64,000 bases of DNA from positions 558,001 to 622,000 of the forward strand of contig JAPZVO010000023.1 of the NCBI GenBank assembly GCA_029962745.1, written 5' to 3'. Made by a program: the position numbers and the translations under genes. The notes below the pieces were generated by a model, which was given only the letters and a program-made list of their open reading frames with translations, did not search any database and was not told the origin of the DNA. Source of the DNA: Echinometra lucunter. Taxonomy: Eukaryota; Echinodermata; Echinoidea; Camarodonta; Echinometridae. Position 1 is the stretch's first letter. Every line of letters begins with the position of its first letter. Below are positions 48,096 through 57,850 of the stretch, in pieces.

Positions 48096-49526
48096 AACTA
48101 TATCTAGTATATTCTCAGTAGATCCCGATATCCTAGTTGGGTTCCTTACCATCTGGTCCAAGAAAAAATCATTACATATATCAAGCAACATGGCACATCT
48201 AGCTGCTTCAATGGCATGAGGCTTATTTGTTCTGTTAGTCCAGTCAACATCAGCCAGATTAAAATCTCCTGCTACTATGAGAATTGAGTTCTTAAACTTT
48301 GCGCAAATATCTGACAGACTTTGTGCAAGCTGGCAATGGTTTTTAGAGTCAGAGCCAGGGGGTCTGTAGAATGAGCCTATAATAAATGTCTTAAATCCTT
48401 GGATGTTCAATTCAATGTACAGCACTTCCACCTCTGATTCTATGAACCTGCATTCAGTTGCAATGAGATCATCCTTCACCATGACAAACACTCCTCCTTT
48501 CCTTGCATGGATTCTGTCTTTTCTGAATGTTGTGAATCCTGGAGGGGTTATTTCAGTGGTCAAGATGTTTGGTTTCAAATGTGATTCAGTTCCTATTATG
48601 ACATCTGGCTTGTGGCTATTGATCATAGCTTCCAAATGAGGTAGCTTGTTAATCAGACCATTGCAGTTGACAAGTAGGCTTTCCAGGGTTTTGGTATGAT
48701 GTTTATTGTTGGCAGGATTCTTTCTTGCACGTCCCTTGGTTCTTGTCGGTGATGAAGTAGCTAAGGGTGATCCGACATGAATGCTCCCGCAATCTGTTAA
48801 TACTGTGTCATTGGGGGAGGCATTCCCTATGCTGTCTGTGGAAGCATTATCCAGACAGCTGAATGGGTTATCTGTTGGTGTACCATTCAGTGTGTTGAAA
48901 AATGATGGACTAATATTTGGTAGCCCACAATGACAACAAATCCACGTCAGGCTAGAGTTGGCATAAGCATTGTAGATTTCATCTGACATAGTCATACATT
49001 CTGTGTGGTACCAACCATCACATTCCTCACATTGCAGACACTGCTGGCCCCATTTTGCCACTTTTTTGCAAATGAGGCAAGGATATTTGACTGGGTGGGG
49101 ACCTGGGTTGACTTCTGTATCCCCAGCCACCAAGTGAAGAGCCACAAGGTATCCATAGTTATTCTGGACAACTTTATGGTCTAATCTGTGAGGTTGATAT
49201 TTCAGTGAAGAGCATATGATTTCTGCCGTGTCTGTTCTTAAATCAGTACGGGTACTCAGCATCGAAATGGTGCATTCTGCATTGCTGTAGTTGAGGCCAC
49301 TAAGCTCAATCCAGTATATAAGAAGGCTAGGCGTACTACATGTAGATGTACCAGCTGATGTCGCGTTGTCTAAGCTCCCACGATGGTGGGCTTGACAAGG
49401 GTTTTCATTTAGAACCACAATGCGGTGGCCAAGAGTTAAAACCAGCACCACTCTGAATAGAAGTCTAAATGACGGCATTTTTGTTCTTTGTCTTCCAGTA
49501 ATGGAGTTGAAGGGTAAATGTAGCAT
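48090..49526 (-). pseudogene. CR1/L2-type non-LTR retrotransposon 5' half: 2A-like motif, PHD finger, endonuclease
   Basis: From the ATG at 49526 the frame has 478 codons; another ATG lies at 49478, and there is no ATG upstream in this frame. Residues 17-38 (MPSFRLLF...) are hydrophobic, like a signal peptide if translation starts at 49478. Residues 135-143 read GDTEVNPGP, a 2A-like motif. Residues 150-200 have the CxxC...CxxC...WYHxxC...CCHC layout of a PHD zinc finger. From about 282 the AP-type endonuclease follows (VNCNGL, IIGTESHL, GSFYRPP, AGDFN). It stops after NILDIVL, just before the expected C-terminal SDH motif, and no RT follows in this strand. It is therefore 3'-truncated and cannot transpose alone. 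The N-terminal part is fully open, so it may be young. Confidence 0.85.
49098..49124 (-). other. 2A-like ribosome-skipping motif
   Basis: It codes for GDTEVNPGP. The accepted 2A core is D-V/I-E-x-N-P-G-P; here Thr replaces V/I. Skipping would occur between the last Gly and Pro, separating an N-terminal ~142-residue product with a signal-like segment from the PHD/endonuclease part. Confidence 0.65.
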
Positions 49527-50196
49527 TTTAGCGGTCTGGGACTGGAAGTGCTTTTCTATGTACACACTCCATTGAAATAGAAAATGTCAAGTTCAAAGAC
49601 TCCCAGTATCTATATTAGTAGGGTGTCCGCAGCAGATTTCAGTTTCTGTACTAAAGCACGCTGAGCTGTGATCAAAAAGTGGACCGTTTTTTGTCCTTTA
49701 CTCAATCCAGTTCCTCATGTTGATCTCCTTATTTTGATATCAAATGTTTGGTATCATTTGATAGAGAAAGTTCTAATCTACTTTTTAGATAATGTTGCAT
49801 GAAATGCTACTGAGAGGGAAAAGAAATACAAAGTAAATAGCTAATGCTTGTCAAAATTCTACGAAAAGAGTGAGTATTTCCCATTGAAAATGAATGGGAA
49901 GCTGAATTTTAGTCATTTTTGGCAATTTTTCAAAATTTACAAGTTGATCTTAATTTCAAATCAGTATAAAACTTATATCAACTGAAAGAGAATACATTGG
50001 GCTTTCTTTTCATTGATGTTGCCCTGCATAAAAATAAAAATTGAAAATGTAGCGGTCTGATAAACATCATTACTTGCACGGTATCTCTGTCCATGTGTAT
50101 ATTACAGAGCAAATGGGCAAAAAGGGGCAGAAATTTACTGTTATTTTGAATTACTCTAACTTTTGATAGAAAAGTCAGAAAATGCCGAAATTTAAC

Positions 50197-52011
50197 GGTA
50201 AGCACTATATAGGCACCAATCTTGCAGCCCTTCATGAATAATTCATAAGGTCCGTCGACGTACGCGCGCGCCTAGCCCGTCGCACGCTTTTTTATTTTCA
50301 TGCACAGACTGGCGCTGTAAATGACCCACAGGTTTGGTGCCTATATAATGCTGGATTGGTGCCATAGTTGGTTTTTTGATGTAAGATCTGTTATCCTTTA
50401 ATAATTTAATTGTTTACATAATTGTGAAGGGCTGAAAGCAAATGCCCGCAGTTCTGATGCTAATATAATGCTGGATTGGTGTCATATTAGATTATTGATG
50501 TCCAGTCTGTTATTCAATTGAATTACAAAATACTGGTATTGGTCAGTAAACTAGTGATGGCAATGCATAAATTAATATGCATTATTATGCCCCCAAGAGT
50601 TACAGATTATCATCACTTCTGTATTAGTATAATTTTATGAAGGTGAAATCAAATGAGAACTTGGAACATTTTCACATTCGGCTTCCAGTTAACTAGCATG
50701 TCAAAACATTGACATAACTCTAATACTCCAACTTCAAGATATGCAACATATGTGCCCATTAAACTTGATCAGTGCCTTTTTACATGGGGTAACATGTCTC
50801 TGCCTTGTATATTATAGTTGCGACATGTGAAGGGTTAAAACAGAAAATCTGCCATCAAGGTTGGCAGATTAATGAATTATTGTGGCTTTAAATGTGTTCA
50901 TATCAGTTTTATAATGTATAATGTATGTAATAAAGAAATTTCAGAACTATTTCACGATTCCACAGATCTTCTATGTGATAGTGTTGCATTTATTATTTTC
51001 ATGCAAGTGGCTGTAAGTGTGTTGATGTATGTGGGCAGCATCAGAGCCCCAAACCTTGGTCTTGGCTTCAGCCTTCAAGGTCAATTCCTTGTATGAAGCT
51101 TCTCAGAGGTACCATAAATCATCAGGCTGAGACCATGATTTAACTGGTCAGACAATGTCACAAAAAGGTTAATTTTGAAATTCAAATACATTCCCCACAG
51201 AACCATCCTCAAATGTTGATTAAAACAAAACAAAACAAAACAAAAAACCCAGATATTAGAAATTTAGAGTGTGGATTTGCACGCGACTGAATGATGTAAA
51301 ATTCAGTGTGAGCATAATTGGTACCGATGAGTGTGGGTGTGTGGGTGTACATGTTTGTCATGAGATTAAGGGGGCCATGTACCATGCATAGGAATAGCCA
51401 GGATTCAACAGGGGGGGGGGGTGGAGTGAAAAAAAAATTGATGTCACCTATTCAGCATCATATGGGTATCGAATTTGCAAGGATGCTTTAATTCCCGCAA
51501 CTTTTAAAAATAGTTTTCGCCCAGTCAATTAATACAGCTAACTATGCCCCCCATCACTCCCACCTGGCCACGATATCATCACAAAGACTTACAAGGTCAA
51601 GTTACAACAGGAATGAATATTAATTCCTATCCGCCAGTCACCCCTTCCCCACGGCCTTGATCGCACTGACAGTTTTCAGTTTTAGTTTCAATGATGATTG
51701 ATAAGTATCCACACACATTGGACATGATCACAGAGACAGTAGCCCATATCCCCCCCCCCCACCCCCAATCTGACGCGAGACATATAGTAGCCGGACAGCA
51801 GCATAAACGTAAGGAACAAACTAACTTTATAAGTGGCACCTATCGAGCTGATCTAGGCACCAAACCTGCACCCTATGGCCTGCAGTACTCGTCCGCGGAA
51901 TGCCTAGGTTTTACGGTATACAGTAGTTAGGGACAGCACGCGTCAGCACGTACGGAGATATGAATATTCATGAGCTTCGGCTGCAGGATTGGTGCCTATA
52001 TAGTGCTTACC
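50197..52011. mobile_element. 1.8-kb inverted-repeat element nested in the outer element
   Basis: GGTAAGCACTATATAGGCAC at the left and GTGCCTATATAGTGCTTACC at the right; pairing extends through CAATCTTGCAGCC. AAATTTAAC (50188-50196 and 52012-52020) is a 9-bp target duplication. Partial internal copies of the end (ATAATGCTGGATTGGTGYCAT) lie near 50345 and 50465. No transposase frame is visible. Superfamily is unresolved; 9-bp duplications occur in Mutator-like and Merlin elements. Confidence 0.75.
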
Positions 52012-52015
52012 AAAT

Positions 52016-52434
52016 TTAACCCATTCGTGACCGAGGTCCACATTTTGTGGTTTAGCCTAATATCTTTTGATGCAAAGCCCTAAAAATCATACCAAATACA
52101 TGATCAGAAAGAGCAAAAAATTCTACACAAACTGCGCCCATTTTGGTTGCGTCAATATTTGTTGATTGATGCTGAAAATTTTTTAAAGGAAAATAAGCAT
52201 TAAAATCCTTAAATTGGCAATGTGATAGAAAGTTTAAAACCATCGTTTTCAACTGCAAATTGGCAACGTTTTGACTTCTCATCATAATTTCTGTCAAATT
52301 ATATTCATTTCAGAGATACATGATGTTTTATAAGGAAAATGTAGCAATAAAATAATTATGATGGTGTTGCCAATTTGAAGAATAAAAGCTGATCAAATTA
52401 GGCCTTTAAATAATTCCTGTCACGAATGGGTTAA
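52016..52434. mobile_element. piggyBac-type MITE family A, copy 4
   Basis: TTAACCCATTCGTGACCGAG to CCTGTCACGAATGGGTTAA, 419 bp including TTAA at both ends. It inserted at the TTAA inside the target duplication AAATTTAAC of the 1.8-kb element; after the MITE the sequence resumes with CCATGTG. Confidence 0.9.
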
Positions 52435-52803
52435 CCATGTGTAATCTGATACATTATTCTCCTTAAATATGTCAAAAAAATCCAGAAAAAAAACCCTGAA
52501 GCACGAAATAGAAAATTTCTGTGGACACCCTAATATTAGCATAAATGAACATAGAAATAAGTCCAAACACATGACTGAAAAACTCAAAAAGATGTACCTC
52601 ACCAGATCACGTTTTCATGAAGATGGCTTGATAGTTTGATGTTGGTCACCTAAAGTTGAAATCTAGATGATCCAGAAAAACTCTAGTCTAACTTAGTCAA
52701 CCTGATGAAATGTTCGACTGGTTGGTGTTATAAAAACTAACTTTGAGTTATTAAATCTGTCAGTATACTGACAGATGATGATGGTGTTTACTGTTAGATA
52801 CAA

Positions 52804-53304
52804 TGGGTGAGTTCAAGTTCGGCATGGTCTGATGCCCCTTGTCTGCGCAGTGCCCAAGTCTGCGCATACGCGTAACTGTGCGATTCTAACATCACAAAAG
52901 ACGCAACGAGCACAATCATCTTTAAGTCAATTTTAGCGATATGTATCACTGAAAAAAATGACGAAAAACGGGCGAAAAGCGTCTATTTTATGTATTTTCT
53001 ACTCACATGCCTTGAAAATGCCACTTTCATGCAAAAAATCCCGAACTGCGTGTAAAGTGAATGAGTGCGCAGACAAGGGCACCTTCCTCTTTTTAGCGTC
53101 AAATTTACACCATTGCCTTTTCTTGTAAAAATCACATTGTTCTTGTTCGGATTTCGATGAGATTTTCAGCACAGTTACTCCCAAGGATATGAGGATTAAA
53201 ATGAGGTCAGCCATTAGAGGAATACAAAAAGGAAAGTTTGTCAATTTTTAGTGAAATATTAGGTGTGCAGACAAGGGTCCCCCCATCATACTTGAAATCA
53301 CCCA
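52804..53304. mobile_element. TIR element with TGGGTGATTTCAAGT-type ends
   Basis: TGGGTGAGTTCAAGTTCGGC at the left; ATACTTGAAATCACCCA at the right. CTTGTCTGCGCA near 52840 faces TGTGCAGACAAGGG near 53266, extending the pairing. The same end sequence appears at 59.65 kb. No transposase. Confidence 0.65.
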
Positions 53305-53855
53305 GTGATTATACATGTGGCCTTGCCCTGAACCCTTGTCCTTGGCCTGGCCTATTATTATTAAAGGCATTGGCTAACATTGTTATGATTTTAAAAAAAT
53401 CTCATTTTGTTACTTAAAATAGGATAAACATTAGGGTTATAGTGTAAAAATACCAGTGTGAAAGTTTCAGAGCATAATATCCACGGGAAGTATTTTTAAA
53501 TATTAGAAATGTGAACCAATGTTTGAAAAATATACGAGGGTTGGTTGCATAGACCCAACGTAAGGAATGCGCATGCACACATGACTCAACGGACCGCACT
53601 GTGTGTATTGACGTATCACGCGGCGGAAGGCAAGTAGGCCTAACGGTATTTTTGAATTCGTCCAAACGGTCCTCTTAGTTCAGTGTCTCTCAAGACGAAA
53701 CCTAATAAAATCGGTTTGCGTCTAATTTACAGCCTTTCCTTCCAAATTATGGTTGGTTTCAGGGTTTTTTAGTATAAATACAAGTACTCATACACATGTT
53801 TCATTTTAGTTTGAGAATTTTTTAAATCAGCTGCTCACAAAGTTAGCCAATGCCT

Positions 53856-54716
53856 TTAACCCATTCGTGACAGGAATTATTTAAAGCCTAATTTGATCAG
53901 CTTTTATTCTTCAAATTGGCAACACCAACATTTTTATTTTATTGCTACATTTTTCTTATAGGCAGTGTATACAGCCACACGCGTGTGTCTTTACCTTACG
54001 GCCACACGCGTGTGGTTGTATCCATAGCATCACTATGAGGATACAGCCACACTTGTCTGAATTCCCACTTGAAGTCTGTGCCGCAACAGCTTTCGCTAGT
54101 GTGCACTGCACTGCACAAGCGATGCGTATTCATGCGATGGTATGTATTGCGACTTACAAAACTTGGATCGTCACGAAGGTTTTAATCTCTCGATTTCACT
54201 TATTATACAAACAATATTTTCACTTCATTCTCACTTGGTCAGCAAGCAGGTGACAGTACAGTACAATATTGTTTGTATTTCAGTGAATTTCAAGAGATAA
54301 GACCTTCGTGACGATCCAAGTTCTGGGGTTTGGTTACACACTGTCGGATGGATTTACACATCGCTTGTGCAGTGCATACATACACACTGCACTAGCGATA
54401 GCTGTAGCGGCGCATAGTATAAGTGGGAATTCAGTTGAGTGTGGCTGTATCCCTATGTCGATGCTGTGGATACAACCACACGCGTGTGGCCGTAAGGTAA
54501 AGACACACGCGTGTGGCTGTATACACTGCCTTTCTTATAAAATGTCATGTAGGTCTATCTGAAATGAATATAAATTGACAGAAATTATGATGAGAAGTCA
54601 AAAAGTTGCCAATTTGCAGGGGAAAACGGTGATTTTAAACTTTCTATCACATTGCCAATTTAAGGATTTTAATGCTTATTTTCCTTTAAAATATTTTCAG
54701 CATCAAACAACAAACA
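53856..54716. mobile_element. piggyBac-type MITE family A, copy 5 (interrupted, right end lost)
   Basis: It starts TTAACCCATTCGTGACAGGA. It is split at 53960 by a 570-bp fold-back element, resumes at 54531 and stops after CATCAAACAACAAA near 54716 without the right terminus. Confidence 0.85.
53961..54530. mobile_element. 570-bp fold-back element with long inverted arms
   Basis: GGCAGTGTATACAGCCACAC at the left equals the reverse complement of GTGTGGCTGTATACACTGCC at the right. The arms remain complementary for about 250 bp each, including several ACACGCGTGTGG blocks. TTTCTTATA flanks both sides (53952-53960, 54531-54539), a 9-bp target duplication. The empty site is preserved in family A copy 2 near 24235. 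No coding capacity. Confidence 0.9.
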
Positions 54717-54889
54717 GACACATATTGGCCATCTTAGTTAATGTACCCAGCCGCCATTAAGTACCGCCTAGCTTACTGAAAAAAATATAAGCAAATGAAG
54801 CGTACACCTATTGTGATTCATGCTCAACGAATGACCGCACATGCACAATTGAGTACGATCTGTGTGTGTGGTCGAACCTCATACATGAC

Positions 54890-56600
54890 ATACTATCTCT
54901 TTTTTACTCTACAGTATACCCCCTCAAATACTGCTTTATTCCGTTTCAAATTATGAAAACCCTCTCATCTAGATAAACTATCTCTTTCTCTTCTTCACAA
55001 TATATCCCCCTCAAGCATTACAAACCCCCTCTTCGCTGCATTAGAACCACCCAATGAAAACCCCCTTTCCCGCCCTCCGGGCAAAAACTATGATAAATAC
55101 AGAGCAAATAAGAGCTCAAAACTCTCTATACTAGCTCCTTAATATACCCAGACCTTCGCGATTTGCCGCGAAATCACAAAGTGCTATGTACATTTTCTAT
55201 GGGAAAAATACGTACCCAAGACGTCTTGGGTACAAATTTTCCCCATAGAAAATGTACATAGCGCTCTCTGAAAGCGCACCAAAACGCAAGCGTTTGGGCA
55301 TATATTTTTGCCATAGGGAATTGTGTACAGTACAAATCTGAAATATTGCTTTATTCCGTTTCAAATTCCGAAAACCTCATCTATCTCTTTCTCTTCTTCA
55401 CAATATCCCCCCTCGATCAAGCATTACAAACCCCCTCTTCGCTGCATTAGAACCACCCAATGAAAACCCCCTTTCCCGCCCTCCGGGCAAAAACTATGAT
55501 AAATACAGAGCAAATAAGAGCTCCAAACTCTCTATACTAGCTCCTTAATATACCCAGACCTTCGCGATTTGCCGCAAAATCATAAAGCGCTATGTACATT
55601 GTCTATGCGAAAAATATATAACCAAGACGTCTTGGGTACAAATTTTCCCCATAGAAAATGTACACAGCGCTCTCCGAAAACGCACCAAAACGCAAGCGTT
55701 TGGGTATATATTTTTGCCATAGAGAATTGTGTACAGTACAAACCTCAAATATAGCTTTATTCCGTTTCAAATTCCGAAAACCTTCTCTTTCTCTTCTTCA
55801 CAATATCCCCCCTCAAGCATTACAAACCCCCTCTTCGCTGCATTTATACTCCCAAAAGAAAACCCCTTTTCCCGCCCTCCGGGCCAAAACTGTTATTAAA
55901 ACAGACCAAAATAAGAGCTCAAAACTCTCTATACTAGCTCCTTAAGATACCCAGACCTTAACGATTTGCCGCGAAATCACAAAGTGCTATGTACATTGTC
56001 TATGGCAAAAATATATACCCAAGACGTCTTGGGTACAAATTTTCCCCATAGAAAATGTACACAGCGCTCTCCGAAAAAGCACCAAAACGCAAGCGTCTGG
56101 GTATATATTTTTGCCATAGAGAATAATGTGTACAGTACAAACCTCAAATATAGCTTTATTCCGTTCCAAATTCCGAAAACCTTCTCGTCTAGACACATAT
56201 TTTCTCTTTCTCTTCTTCACAATATCCCCCCTCAAGCATTACAAACCCCCTCTTCGCTGCCTTTATACCCCCAAAAGAAAACCCCTTTTCCCGCCCTCCG
56301 GGCCAAAACTGTTATTAAAACAGACCAAAATAAGAGCTCAAAACTCTCTATACTAGCTCCTTAATATACCCAGACCTTCGCGATTTGCCGTGAAATCACA
56401 AAGTGCTATGTACATTTTATATGGGGAAAATATATACCGAAGACGTCTTGGGTACAAATTTTCCCCATATAAAATGTACACAGCGCTCTCCGAAAACGCA
56501 CCAAAACGCAGCGTTTGGGTATATATTTTTGCCATAGAGAATTTTGCACAGTACAAACCTCTTGAATATTGCTTCATTCCGTTCATTGCGTGCTTCATGT
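54890..56600. repeat. Left arm of 4.7-kb inverted repeat: ~400-420 bp tandem units
   Basis: CTTCGCTGCAT-type landmarks start at 55031, 55437, 55833 and 56252 (periods 406, 396, 419). Each unit has CCCGCCCTCCGGGC, TACTAGCTCCTTAA, GATTTGCCGCGAAATC and a ~85-bp hairpin centred on AAGACGTCTT. Units are reverse-complementary to those at 57851-59640. Short frames across it are repeat products. Confidence 0.9.
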
Positions 56601-56619
56601 ACAAAGTGTTGTTCGAAAT

Positions 56620-57672
56620 CAAAGCAAACTGTTGCGCTTTCTGCAATGGTTTCAATCTTATCTTAGATCAAGACGTCAAGCAGTCGTGATTGCGGATACT
56701 AGATCTGACCAGCAGATCATTGATTGTGGCATTCCCCAGGGGTCTATCCTCGGACCGATATTATTTACAATGTATGTAACTCCTCTTGGGGACATTGCTC
56801 GACATCATGGCATGAACTACCATCTTTACGCAGACGATACACAAATCTATGTTGCTTTCAAACAAGGCGTTGATTACACCGATGCATGTCTTCGCATTCA
56901 GAATTGTATCAAGGACATGCAGAAGTGGATGGAGAGGAACTTCCTGAAATTGAACAATGAGAAAACAGATGTTATACTGATTGGTTCTCGAAATCAGCAT
57001 TCTACTGTTGACTTGTCAGAACTCATGATAAATGAATTTGTCGTGCCTGTTTCAGATACAGTTCGAGATCTGGGTGTTCTTTTGGACAAATTTCTGAACA
57101 TGGATGCACACATTGCTGCCATCTGCAAAAGTGCAAACTATCATTTGTGGAATGTTGCCAGAGTACGGAAGTATCTCTCTCATGCGGATGCTAGGAAAAT
57201 CATCCATGCCTTAGTAACATCACGTGTGGACTGCTGCAATGCCGTACTTGCTGGCCTACCGCGTTCTTCAATCTTAAGACTCCAGAGAGTCTTAAACAGG
57301 GCTGCCAGAGTTCTTGTCCGAGTAAGGAAGCATGAACACATCACCCCAACCTTAAAGGAACTTCACTGGCTTCCTGTGTTAAAGAGAATTGAATACAAGG
57401 TCCTAACTCTAGTGTACAAAGCACTCAACAACATGGCTCCCAATTACATTAAGGATCTTCTTGTAAAGAAGCAGTATCAGTATCCTCTGCGATCTTCTAC
57501 CTCCACTGTGCTTGTAGTCCCCAGAAGCAGAACCACCCACTATGGAGATCGTGCTTTCAGTCATGTTGCACCTGTACTATGGAATAAACTGCCAAGTGAA
57601 ATTAGAAATATCCCCTGTTTATCTACTTTCCAAAAAAGACTCAAACATTTTCTGTTCACTCAAAGTTATTAG
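56620..57672 (+). pseudogene. CR1/L2-type reverse transcriptase, 5'-truncated copy
   Basis: An uninterrupted frame of about 350 codons. It starts inside RT at LQWFQSYLRSRRQAV, then GIPQGSILGPILF, the catalytic LYADD (codons 56827-56838), WMERNFLKLNNEKT and LGVLLD, then post-RT blocks (SRVDCCNAVLAGLP, LHWLPVLKRIEYK, LWNKLPSEIRN, FLFTQSY) before TAG. Palm motifs are intact, but the RT N-terminus and endonuclease are absent. The 3' tail (to ~57850) has GCGCTTTATAAATATTTATT and an ATTT repeat end. No internal stop suggests recent insertion. It lies exactly between the two arms of the inverted repeat. Confidence 0.85.
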
Positions 57673-57850
57673 GAAGATTATTCTTTTCTTTGTTGTTTTC
57701 TTTTCGTTTTTCTTTCTGTTTATATATTGTAAATTGTTTTATGTTGTTTTCCTTGTAAGATTACTTAGGTATTGATTGATTTTCTAATGTAGCGCCTTGA
57801 GTGGTACTTTACCAGAATGTGCGCTTTATAAATATTTATTATTTATTATT

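Larger units (their letters stand above)
49619..52532. mobile_element. Outer inverted-repeat element (TAGGGTGTCC ends), hAT-like
   Basis: The left end is TAGGGTGTCCGCAGCAGATTTC and the right end is GAAATAGAAAATTTCTGTGGACACCCTA; the tips match as TAGGGTGTCCRCAG. ATATTAG flanks both sides (7 bp). The tips and duplication length suggest hAT. It has been expanded by the element at 50197 and the MITE at 52016. Its own interior is about 690 bp, with no transposase. Confidence 0.65.

Noticed and set aside
49526..49565. Extending the retrotransposon ORF upstream to 49565
   Set aside because: The first codon there is GTG and there is no ATG before 49526; ATG at 49526 or 49478 is the better start.
53942..54562. 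Cys/His-rich frames (HACGCIHS-like words) suggesting a zinc protein
   Set aside because: They translate the ACACGCGTGTGG blocks of the fold-back element and appear mirror-wise in both arms.
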